Of a stretch of DNA of 64,000 nt, positions 18,012 to 26,449 are shown one piece after another. Source of the stretch: UBA7396 sp034676185 (GTDB lineage: Bacteria > Patescibacteriota > Gracilibacteria > BD1-5 > UBA6164); NCBI GenBank assembly GCA_034676185.1, contig JAUCCN010000001.1:82267-146266 (forward strand), given 5' to 3'. Under the pieces are notes generated by a model. The model ran no database searches. It saw nothing but the letters and a program-made list of their open reading frames with translations, and was not told the origin of the DNA. Within the stretch, counting starts at the first letter, position 1; each line of letters opens with the position of its first letter. A program made the position numbers and the translations under genes.

Positions 18012-20503
18012 CATATATTTCTCTCTTATTTTTCTTCACATCAATATTTTGTTTATTTATGTGACTTTTTGGTTTAAAAAATACATTCGCTTATGAAATG
18101 AAACTATGAAATTTATGATACTATGATTTTTGATTGTATGTAAATACTTCTACTTGACTTTACAATAATTCATTTTTGTGAACTAAAGATATTTGAAGTA
18201 ATTATAGAAATTATATTAAATTATATGATCAGCTTGGAGTTGAAAAATATAGTTTTATGTGTCACGACCCAAATGCAGGTAGTACTCCTACTGGTTGTCC
18301 GTATAATTTAATTGAGTTTAAGGAATATTATATTTTATTTTCTTATTGATCTAGATCATCAAGTTTTCCTACGACCTATTATATATATAGGAATGCCTTA
18401 ATTATAAATAAAAAAGATGGAACTTTTAATCATATTGATTTTTGATTAAGTTCTGGTAGTTTTTCTTGAGAGTATCCTAAATATTATGTATATTATAAAG
18501 ATAATATTATTTATTTATTTTTGTGAAATAAATATTACTCTTTGTCTGATAATTGAAATTATAATTTAACAAAAATAACTAATCCTTGATTTACCTTTTT
18601 TGATTTTTGACCAAATACTTATAATAAATATAAGCTTCAGTATGTGAATTGATTTTTTTATTTTTATAATAGAACTGACATAAAAAAAGAAGTTGTTTTT
18701 TCTTTGAATAATTATTCTGTTAGTGATATTTCTCTTCCTAATTCATTTGCAAATAAAAAATCTATGAATGTTATTTCATATGATTGAAAAATTTATTTTT
18801 CTCAAGAAAGCTCTACTGGAGATCTACAAATTATTTGATGTAATTCTAATTTAACTGGCTGTGCTAGTTTTCCTAATGAGTATTATCTTTATTTTAATTA
18901 TATTCAAAAAAAATGATATAAAATTACTAAAACTGATTATGATGCAAAAAATATTAAAAACTTAAATTGATATTATGGATTTTATGATTCTGATAGTAGT
19001 AGTTATATGAAATGATACATTAAAAATGACTCATTTCTATATGTAGATAATTCTTCGTTAGATGTTTTTTGATGAGGTAGTAGTTCTTGAAGTACAACTT
19101 GTACAGAAAATAACTCAAACTGTACTTGTTCCTATAGAGATTCTTATACTTTTGAATATAAAAAAACATTTAATTATTTGAATGAAAATATTTTAAATTA
19201 TAAATCAGATTATTTAGAAAAATCACAATATGAAATTTGATTTTCATATACTCCAAATACTGGAGCTAATAATAATAGTATTTCTGTTGCTTTATATGAT
19301 TTTAGGGATGTTAAATTTAATACACTTACCAATTCAGGTATTTTATTTGAAAACTCTCATTTTCTTTTTAATAGTTGAAGTGAATTACAAATAAAAACTG
19401 CATATATTGATAAAAGCTATATGGTAATTGGATCTACTAATCCATTTTCTTCATTTATATTGGAATGCAAAGAAAATCAATGAAAATATTTTACCCTGCT
19501 TAATAAAGATGATTTAAGTCAAAATGAAAAAATATATGACAATGACTGAGCCGTTAGGAATGCTAATTGAGAATTTAAATGTTGAGAATATGTTAATTTT
19601 CAGCAAAAATGAAATATTGCTTATATAAAAGTATACTGAATGGGTGAGACATATCATATATCAAATATTATACTTTTTGAGAATACTATTAAAAGTATAA
19701 AAAAATTGCTTTGTAAAAAAAATGATGGAACTTGGACTTTAGATTGAGAGGATTATTTGCCTACTGATGGAGATGTAAATGATTTTGATAATAATACTTA
19801 TTGATGACCAAATTATTTTTGAGATATAAAAAATTCCATAAACTCTTGATCGTTTTGAAGTATGGATGTATCTGGAAGTGGTGCTTTATGAATTACTTTT
19901 TGATCTGGAATAAATAATATACTTTCATGAGATTTTTGATCTGGAAGTTGCCGTATGTTTTGAGATAACTTACAATTTTTGTATTACTCTAATTCAACTT
20001 TATCGTTGAATTTTAGTTTTTGAGATTATCAAAATTATTTTATTAACGAACTTTCTTTTCTTTGAGAAAAATTTGTTTGAGTTTTTATTGCTCCAATAAA
20101 TTCTGTTTTTCAGTTAATTATGATAATAACTCCGTTTTCTTCTACTTCTAGAGATTATTGTATTTTTGGGAATATAATGACATATACACCACATAAGATA
20201 TTTGTTTGAAGTGAATACTATAATAAATTTTTACTTTTTGACTATTTAGTTTTATTTTGATATTGATTATTTTTGTGAACTTTGGTTTTATCTTTTCATT
20301 CTATTTTCAATCCTTTCTCTTGAAGTGAGGCTTATGTTGAAGAAAAATGAATTGCTGTTAGAAAACAAGATGGATCAGAAACATATAAAAAAGCTGATTG
20401 AACTTATTGATACAGACCAAAATATAAAACAAATTACACTCAAATTATTACAAGTGTAAAAACGAAAAAAGTAAAAAATCCTGATAAATTTGATGCAATT
20501 TAA
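17999..20503 (+). CDS. Large secreted, C-terminally anchored protein (pIII-like adsorption protein)
   Basis: 834 aa, one frame with several dozen TGA glycines. Signal peptide at the N terminus (ITYISLLFFFTSIFCLFMGL), a long extracellular region rich in Tyr, Asn, Ser and Gly with paired Cys (around CTENNSNCTCSY), a Gly/Ser stretch near residues 620-650, and hydrophobic helices in the last 200 residues (VFQLIMIITPF; FLLFDYLVLFGYGLFLGTLV) before a basic tail. It holds the position of gene III, whose product binds the host receptor and ends assembly. Residues 586-597 (YLPTDGDVNDFD) recur in the reverse-strand protein at 22181. No sequence family recognised. Confidence 0.65.
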
Positions 20504-20520
20504 TTCTTAATTTTAATATT

Positions 20521-20841
20521 ATGTCAGAAATACTTGAATGGTTAAAATATCTATGATGATTAATTACTCTTTGACTTTCTTTATATTTTTTACCATCTTT
20601 GCTTCCTACTATTTTTGAATTTCTAAAAAATGTTTTTCCTAAAATAATAAAATGGTGATTTATTTGATTTTTACTTACTATGTGATCATCATTATTTATT
20701 TTCGTGATATATCATATAGTCTATTGATCCGCAATTGGACTTTCTCGGATTGTCAATTATAAAACCATTAATATCATAATTTATTCTACTATATGAGTTT
20801 TATGATATATGTTGCGGGTTGTATTATTTAAGGAAAGATAA
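20521..20841 (+). CDS. Three-helix membrane protein (pVI-like)
   Basis: 106 aa with three hydrophobic segments (GGLITLGLSLYFLPSLLP; FIGFLLTMGSSLFIFVIYHI; TINIIIYSTIGVLGYMLRVV). Length, three-span topology and position between the pIII-like and pI-like genes all match filamentous phage gene VI, which with pIII caps the virion end. Confidence 0.65.
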
Positions 20842-20873
20842 AAAAACTTTAAAATCTAAAATAAAAATAAAAA

Positions 20874-21881
20874 ATGCTAAATCCTTGACTCTACTTAAGA
20901 AGTTGAATATTTACTTCTTGAAAAACTTCAAATTCTGTATGAAATGCAAAAAGCTTTGATCCTTTTAGGCAAATAAATATCTTCAATCAACCTACTTGAT
21001 ATTCTCATATAGAAATAAGACCTGCTAGTGATCTCGTTGAGCTTGTTTGGGACATTTATTATTATTCCCTTTATTACAACTCTTTTCATGAGAAAATGGA
21101 GCTTCTAAATCTCTATAAAACAACTCTTGATAATATTCAAAAATACGATTATAATGATCTATTTGCAAATGCATATAATATAGTAAAATCTTGAAAAATG
21201 TTTCAAGATTTACTTACAAGAATAAAACTTGCTCTTTGAAAGTTACCTAAATGTGTTTTAAGTAGCTATCAAGTTAAAAATCAAATAGATGATATAGAAA
21301 AAAACTATTTGGTGAATAGAGAAAAATTTGTAAAGCAATTTTGAGAGGATCTTCTTTTAAATTATTTCTTTAATTTGTCTCTTGATGAGTTACAACTTTA
21401 CTTTTGAGTAAGAAGTTTTGCAAAAAACTTTTCTTGAGAAAATTCCTTTTTAGTGGATTTTATATGTTTTCCTGTAAAATTAAATACAAGAATTGAGTGA
21501 ATAGTACAAAACGAACAAATGCTTGATGTATATTTCCGTAGACAAGCTTCTACTTACTTAAGAAATGAAACAAGATTATTTTGATATTTAAAAAAAGAAA
21601 AACAATTTCAACCAAATGATACTGAAAAAGTAAGAATGGATGATTCCAGTATTATCTCACAATCCACTAGTATAAATTTTTACAAACTCTTTTGAATACC
21701 GAAACTTCAATACTATAGAAATCATTTAATTAACTCAAAATCAAAAAAAATCTATAAACCTTGACTTCTCTTTGAATACATAAGAACAATGACTGATAGA
21801 TATAATTCTCTTTATTTTTCCAAAAAACAAAATGACAATGATAAAAATGAAAATAATATAAATCAAATTATTTTAACTTAA
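20874..21881 (+). CDS. P-loop-like protein in the gene I (Zot) position
   Basis: 335 aa. The start LYLRSGIFTSGKTSNSVG fits the GxxxxGKT Walker A pattern and lines up with the N terminus of Ff phage pI (VYFVTGKLGSGKTLVSVG), sharing Y, G, SGKT and SVG. Gene position directly after the pVI-like gene also fits pI, the assembly/export ATPase. Against this, no clear Walker B or transmembrane segment is seen and the rest (FRRQASTYLRNETRLFGYLK...) is unfamiliar. It is either a very diverged Zot-like protein or an unrelated virion or assembly protein. Confidence 0.5.
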
Positions 21882-21887
21882 AATTCT

Positions 21888-21962
21888 AAAAAAAATGAGA
21901 AAAACGGAGTACAACACATATAGTGACTTTATGTCACTGTATGTGTTTTTCTCATTTTTTTT
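21888..21962. terminator. Long near-perfect hairpin, bidirectional terminator
   Basis: An A-rich arm with ATGAGAAAAA pairs with TTTTTCTCAT and a T tract, and an inner stem ACACATA-AGTGAC pairs with GTCACT-TATGTGT. It lies at the end of the late gene run. Confidence 0.7.
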
Positions 21963-22040
21963 AGAAAACTTTTTTGGTTGAGCTTTCCTTTTTGCTTCTT
22001 TTTTGGAACAAAAAAAGAAGTATCAAACATCCTCCTTGTA

Positions 22041-22124
22041 AAATCAGTTTTTGACTGATTTTTTTTTGAGTAGAATTAAAAAAGCGATATACTAAGCTAA
22101 ACTTTAACTTTTTTGTATATCGCT
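22041..22124. repeat. Terminator hairpin plus 10-bp inverted repeat
   Basis: AAATCAG/CTGATTT with a T tract (22041-22067) and AGCGATATAC (22083-22092) paired with GTATATCGCT (22115-22124). Together with the hairpin at 21888 these fill the 299-bp gap between convergent genes (21882-22180), in which I see no gene. They could also serve as structures in single-stranded phage DNA. Confidence 0.55.
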
Positions 22125-22180
22125 AGATTGCAAAAACTCAAAAAAAAATTGTTGTCATAAAACTGCTATTTTAGCAATTT

Positions 22181-22468
22181 TTATAAATCTCTAAAATCTG
22201 GAGGAAGTATGTTTACTTTATTATTTTGTTTATTGTTTTTTTCTTCTTTTATACTCTTATCAAAATCATTTATATCTCCATCAGTAGGTAAATATTCTTT
22301 TCCATTTTTATACCAAATTGTATTTTTTTGTTCCATCAAGTTTTCTTTTAAAAAGGTTTCTCCTTCTTTTTTTAAATTATAAATTTCAAAAACATTTATT
22401 CCTAAAAAACTCAATGTTGTTAAAGTTAATAGTATTCAAACTATAAATCATAATATAAATTTTTCCAT
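22181..22468 (-). CDS. Reverse-strand membrane-anchored protein sharing a pIII-like segment
   Basis: 95 aa. An N-terminal membrane anchor (MEKFILGFIVGILLTLTTLS) is followed by a soluble tail. Residues 59-70 (YLPTDGDINDFD) with flanking W and G match residues 586-597 of the large virion protein at 17999; at DNA level 36 of 38 bases agree. It sits in a separate reverse operon with the next gene. A role in blocking superinfection by mimicking the virion protein is conceivable but unproven. Confidence 0.6.
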
Positions 22469-22477
22469 AAAATAATT

Positions 22478-22672
22478 TTAATTAAATTCTTTTTCAAAAT
22501 CAATTTTTTCTTCTTTTTTTAATTTTTTAATTTTTTCGTATTCTTGGTTTATATTGTATTCATTTATTTTTTCTATTTTATATTTTTGTATTTCTTTTTT
22601 TATTGAATCAGCTATATTTATAATAATTGATAAAATTATAAGTATAATCATTATTATTATAAATGTTTCCAT
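22478..22672 (-). CDS. Small single-span membrane protein with charged tail
   Basis: 64 aa. N-terminal membrane helix (IIIMIILIILSIIINIADSI) and a highly charged helical tail (EYEKIKKLKKEEKIDFEKEF). It is the first gene of the reverse pair, with its promoter region facing the integrase promoter. No family recognised. Confidence 0.55.
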   Translation of the reverse strand: METFIIIMIILIILSIIINIADSIKKEIQKYKIEKINEYNINQEYEKIKKLKKEEKIDFEKEFN

Positions 22673-22753
22673 ATAAATTTTTTAAATAAATAAAGTATAA
22701 AAAGGATATCATATAAAAAAATAAAAGTCAAATTTTTGGCTTAAAATAAGTAT

Positions 22754-22794
22754 TTACTATTTTTATTTATATTATTTTACTATTTTATTACTAT
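22754..22794. promoter_or_regulatory. Three TTACTAT boxes (inverse of ATAGTAA) before the integrase
   Basis: TTACTAT at 22754-22760, 22777-22783 and 22788-22794; the last two have the same 11-bp period as the ATAGTAA boxes at 15593. The array lies between the divergent reverse pair and the integrase, well placed for a repressor. Confidence 0.5.
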
Positions 22795-22800
22795 TTTTAT

Positions 22801-22829
22801 TTGACATTTTAAAAAATATCTGCTATTCT
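22801..22829 (+). promoter_or_regulatory. Integrase promoter
   Basis: TTGACA at 22801-22806 and TATTCT at 22824-22829 with a 17-bp spacer. The 12 bases around the -35 box (ATTTTTATTTGACATT) are the same as at the promoter at 15627, suggesting shared control. The mRNA leader to 22943 holds no other gene. Confidence 0.6.
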
Positions 22830-22943
22830 ATGTGTGTCTTCCAAAATAGAAGATCCGCTCATTAAAATAATCCGAGCAAACAATTCTTTAAGAAGTTTTG
22901 TAAAAAGAAAAAAAATATATTTATTTTTATAATTTATCTTTTT

Positions 22944-23840
22944 ATGATATTTAATAATTATTTTATTGATAATTTTCTTTTTGAAAAACAAGTAAATCAA
23001 TGACTTTCTATAAAAACTATTCATACTTATAATACAAGTTTTAGAGTTTTATTAAATAATCCATATATTTCACTGGAAGATCCAAATACTTTTACGGAGT
23101 TAAATTTTAAAAGATTACTTTGAGAGTATTTAATTAAGAATAATTGGACCAGTTATACATATAACAGATACAAGAAAAATTTTAAAATTTTTTGTCAGTA
23201 TTTAGTAAAAGAAAAATATATTTCTGAAAATCCTCTTAAAGATATAAGAGATAGAAAAATAGATAAGGTTTTACCAAAAACTTTATCATCAAAACAAGTT
23301 GAGGAGGTAATTTATTTAGTAAATAAGCTTTATGCCTGAGACGCATTTCTTTTAAAAAGAAACAGGGCTATAGTTTATACTTACCTTTATACTTGAATAA
23401 GATTAAGTGAGCTTACGAGTCTCACATATCTCAATATATCTTTAGAGGAGTGATATATAAAAATATTAAAATGAAAAGGGTGAAAAGATAGGTATGTCCC
23501 TATTGTTAATAAACTATCATTTATTTTACAGGATTATATAAAGTCAAGAAATTTACAAAGCTTTCAAGAGGTAACATTATTTCCTACTCGTTATGGTGGA
23601 TCTATGCAACATCGTGATATCTATGCTATAATAAATAAAATAAGAGAGAAAATAAATTTTAAACTTACTTGTCATATGTTTAGACATACTTTTGCAACTG
23701 AATTAGCAAGAAAAAATTTAAATTTATATAATATTTCTCAAATTTTATGACACTCTAAAATTGATACTACAAAGATCTACTTAAACTTTGATACAGAAAC
23801 TATCAAAAACAGCTTAAATATGCTCAATATTTACTCTTAA
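22944..23840 (+). CDS. Tyrosine recombinase / integrase
   Basis: 298 aa. N-terminal SAM-like core-binding domain (about residues 1-100) and C-terminal catalytic domain with all active-site residues: Arg in TGIRLSEL (about 154), Lys in KGKGGKDRYVPI (about 176), HxxR in CHMFRHTF (about 243), His in LGHSKI (about 269) and the nucleophile Tyr in KIYLNF (about 279). It would insert and excise the element at tRNA-Phe, and it ends 26 bp before attR. The LGHS glycine and several others are TGA. Confidence 0.95.
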
Positions 23841-23866
23841 TCATATTGTATAAAATCGTAAAATAT

Positions 23867-23913
23867 CTGAAAATCCGTGTGTCGCAAGTTCAATCCTCGC
23901 ACTCGGCACCATT
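23867..23913 (+). repeat. attR: right copy of the 47-bp integration repeat
   Basis: Exact copy of 10186-10232 (anticodon loop to just past CCA of tRNA-Phe). There is no 5' tRNA half here, so it is not a second tRNA gene. Confidence 0.95.
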
Positions 23914-23985
23914 TATAATAGACCGTTAAAACTTTTTACCTATCTTGAACTTTGAGATAAGAAAATAGTTTTAAATAGAAAATGT

Positions 23986-24018
23986 AAAAACACCATAAAA
24001 TAATTTTAGGGTGTTTTT
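23986..24018. terminator. Original terminator of tRNA-Phe, displaced by integration
   Basis: AAAAACACC (23986-23994) pairs with GGTGTTTTT (24010-24018). It now lies 73 bp past attR. Confidence 0.65.
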
Positions 24019-24061
24019 ATTATAAATGCTTTTATCTATAATGGGAAAAAAATCTAAAATG

Positions 24062-24180
24062 TTATAAAACTTTATTTTTTCAAAATTCATTTGGAGATTT
24101 TCCTCATAAACTTTTATGAAGAAAATTATTCCAACAACTTATTATAAGATCTATTAAATTTTGATTAAACTCTAATTGTC
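24062..24180 (-). pseudogene. C-terminal scrap of a DDE transposase
   Basis: About 39 codons remain: NLIDLIISCWNNFLHKSLGG then KSPNEFGKNKVL and stop. HKSLGGKSPNEF is the typical end of rve-type integrase-core transposases. It is cut off where the second transposase remnant's end sequence begins. Confidence 0.6.
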
Positions 24181-24181
24181 A

Positions 24182-24596
24182 AGCTCCCAAAAAACTGGAC
24201 ACGAAATATCTTAACAAAAAAGGAGAATTATGAGTGTAATTTAGCAAATTTTGCAGGAGCCATTTTGAGAGTAGTATGAATTCTAAAATTGTTGTAATAA
24301 TAGATATACAGATGAATAGCTTCAATAACTTCAGCCATAGATTTAAATCTATTTAAGTTTCATAATTCAAACTTAAATTTTCAATAAAAAGATTCCTGAC
24401 TTCCATTCTCCCAAGGAGAAGATTTTCTGCTCATAGAAGGAGAAATATTATACTTCTTGAGTATTTCAAAATATTCATAACTCCTGTATTCACTTCCTTA
24501 ATCAGAATGAAGAAATAGAGGAGTTTGTTTTGTTTTTCAGACTGCATTCTTTATCGCTTGAAATATTAGTTCTTTGCAGTGATGAAATCATAAAGA
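24182..24596 (-). pseudogene. IS3-family (IS150-like) transposase remnant
   Basis: The C-terminal OrfB part can be read on the reverse strand: ELIFQAIKNAV, HSD-stop-GSEYRS, SPSMSRKSSPWENGSQESFY, KSMAEVIEAIHLYIYYYNNF, RIHTTLKMAPAKFAKL and stop at 24228. The second catalytic Asp and the Glu of the DDE triad are visible, but a TAA replaces the expected Gln after HSD, and the 5' part is missing. The putative inverted-repeat end (TGTCCAGTTTTTTGGGAGCT on the reverse strand) is at 24182-24201. Confidence 0.75.
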
Positions 24597-25137
24597 ATAT
24601 CTTCTCTTAGGAAGTATATGAGTAGCAAGTATAATTATTACATGAACTATAATATTCTCTTGAAAAGAACTCCCAGATAAAAATAGTAATCCAATAACAC
24701 CAAATACAGAAGTTTCAAAAGAAAATAGTACTCTCCCTGAAACAATAACCAGTACTTGAGATATAGATGAAGATGCGCTCAGAAAAGAAAAAAAAGATAC
24801 TCTTGTAGCAACTGATAATAAAAATGCTCCTGAAATAATAGATAATCCAACCATAGAAGATTTAAAGCGTGAATTAGCTCAATGACATCCTATTATTGCA
24901 CCATTTGCGGGAAAAAAGTTATGAAATAGTTTTTTTACAAATGGCGGGCCAAGATACCATATGCTTGTAATTGTATGATATAATGATTCTTTTTTTATTA
25001 CCAATGATGTTGGAACTTCAAGATGAAAAGATTTTGCATATTCATATAATGTAATAATGGATTCACTTCATGATTTAGTTCCTGAATGAGAATGAAATAT
25101 TGCTGATTGAGCAAAAAGAGTATTAGTAATAAAATAA
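24586..25137 (+). pseudogene. C39-like peptidase, truncated and missing its catalytic Cys half
   Basis: The last 95 residues match C39-like (Peptidase_C39_2) proteins common in CPR genomes: TIEDLKRELAQGHPIIAPFA, GPRYHMLVIVGYND with the catalytic His, and FFITNDVGTSRGKDFAYSYN. The N-terminal part has a membrane segment (LLLGSIGVASIIITGTIIFS) and a Ser/Thr/Glu linker, but the expected CGPAS-type cysteine region is absent. No convincing start codon remains, because the transposase remnant abuts it. Probably inactive. Confidence 0.6.
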
Positions 25138-25209
25138 AAAAAACTTCCAAAAACATACAGTTTTCTTACATACTATCATTATTATGTATTTACTTTAATT
25201 TTTAACTAT

Positions 25210-25404
25210 ATGTATATGGATTTCTTTTATAGCCCTTTTGGATGAATTATATGAATAATTCACTTAGTTTTATTCATCTATGCACTTATTATGATTTTAG
25301 GTTCAAGCATGGATATAATTCAAAAAATTGTTTGGATTTTAATTGTATGATTATTTCCACTCGTAGGTTTAATTATATATCTTCTTATTGGAAGAAAAGC
25401 CTAA
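25210..25404 (+). CDS. Small membrane protein, PLDc_N-like
   Basis: 64 aa with two membrane helices and the ending LVGLIIYLLIGRKA, matching the PLDc_N (phospholipase D/nuclease N-terminal-like) membrane module often found alone. An alternative ATG two codons downstream (25216) is equally possible. Role unknown, probably envelope-related; the neighbouring gene is a stress protein. Confidence 0.65.
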
Positions 25405-25453
25405 AAAGTAAGTTAAAGCCTTAAAAAAATTTATTTTTCTTATATATAATATT

Positions 25454-25678
25454 ATGAATACAGATACCATAAAAGGAAAATGGACTCAAATGATAGGTCA
25501 TATAAAATCTAAATGGTGAGATTTAACTGATGATGATTTAAAAAAAATTGATGGAAATAAAGATATTTTAGTAGGAAAACTACAAGAAAAATATTGATAT
25601 ACTAAACAAGAAGCTGAAAGCGAAGTAAATAGGTTTACAGCTACCTATGGTTCTGAATATTTCACTGATAGAATATAA
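25454..25678 (+). CDS. CsbD-like stress protein
   Basis: 74 aa. MNTDTIKGKWTQMIGHIKSK, WGDLTDDDLKKIDGNKDILV and GKLQEKYGYTKQEAE cover nearly the whole CsbD consensus. Family members accumulate under general stress; the molecular function is unknown. Confidence 0.92.
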
Positions 25679-25680
25679 TT

Positions 25681-25715
25681 TATCTTAAGAGTTCTTTTTT
25701 GGAATTCTTAAGATA
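25681..25715. terminator. Terminator after csbD-like gene
   Basis: TATCTTAAGA (25681-25690) pairs perfectly with TCTTAAGATA (25706-25715), with a T-rich loop and trailing T. Confidence 0.6.
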
Positions 25716-25789
25716 TTTTCAAGAATTTTTACATTTTTTATACCATTTCTCATTATAATAAAAACACTTTATTTTTTAATTATAATATT

Positions 25790-26392
25790 ATGAAAACCTC
25801 TAAAATTATCACTTTTCTTATTTTTGGGATTTTAGTGATAGGAGCAGTAACAAGTATTATGGCAGAAAATGCTACTCCTCCTGATAAACTTTATTGAATA
25901 AAAACTGGAATAAATGAAGATATTAAAGAGTTTTTAAGTCCTGGAAATGCAAGAAAAGCGAAACTTCAATTAGATTTAATAAAAGAAAGAATGAATGAAA
26001 AAGAAGAATTAATAAAAAATTATCGTTTCACTTCATCTTCTATTAATACAATAAATTCAAAAATTGAAAAACATGTGACAAAATTTATGGAATATACACA
26101 AAAAGTGCAAATAAATTGACAACAAGAAGATTATCAAATCCTACAAACTCGTTTTAATAGTCTTATGAATGAAAATACATATATAGATTCTATTTTTCAA
26201 GAAAACTCTAACACAGGAACTATAAATAATGAAAACTCTGATGGAATGATTAATGAAAATATAATAAATGATAAGTCTTCTACTTGAGTTGAGTCTGATA
26301 ATTCTAGTCATTCATGAAGTGAATCTATAGAAGATACTTCTTCAACAGATTCTCAGCTAGATAGCTTTTTACATAAAAATCATTATACTTAA
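25790..26392 (+). CDS. Exported protein with DUF5667-like region
   Basis: 200 aa. Signal peptide ending near SIMA-EN, then PPDKLYGIKTGINEDIKEFL and NARKAKLQLDLIKERMNEKE, which resemble the DUF5667 helical module of secreted bacterial proteins. The second half is Ser/Asn/Asp-rich, low complexity, likely a spacer. Function unknown. TTTACA and TATAAT upstream form a plausible promoter. Confidence 0.6.
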
Positions 26393-26411
26393 AACATCTA
26401 AAACAAAATAT

Positions 26412-26449
26412 AAAAAGGAAGATACAATTAAACTCTATCTTCCTTTTTT
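26412..26449. terminator. Bidirectional terminator between convergent genes
   Basis: AAAAAGGAAGATA pairs with TATCTTCCTTTTT. It overlaps the 3' end of the histidine kinase gene. Confidence 0.7.

Larger units (their letters stand above)
10186..23913. mobile_element. Integrated filamentous phage-like (inovirus-like) element
   Basis: About 13.7 kb between the two att repeats. It contains an adjacent integrase (22944), a Rep_trans-like rolling-circle initiator (10926), a run of tiny membrane-protein genes, a single-stranded DNA-binding protein (16011), a coat-like protein (17231), a very large secreted protein (17999), a three-helix membrane protein (20521) and a P-loop-like protein (20874). The order replication, ssDNA-binding, VIII, III, VI, I is that of filamentous phages. 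Both att copies are exact and no structural frame is broken, so it may be active. No secretin (gene IV) is recognised; the phage may borrow a host pilus secretin or use another exit route. It is read with UGA as Gly, like the host. Confidence 0.85.

Noticed and set aside
23867..23913. Possible second tRNA-Phe gene
   Set aside because: Only the 3' part from the anticodon loop is present; it is the attR copy.
10186..23913. Element as a conjugative transposon or tailed prophage
   Set aside because: No relaxase/T4SS, terminase, portal or tail genes are visible; the gene order and coat-like protein fit a filamentous phage instead.
24588..24854. Reverse-strand hydrophobic frame across the C39-like region
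   Set aside because: The forward strand carries recognisable peptidase motifs; the reverse frame is its shadow.
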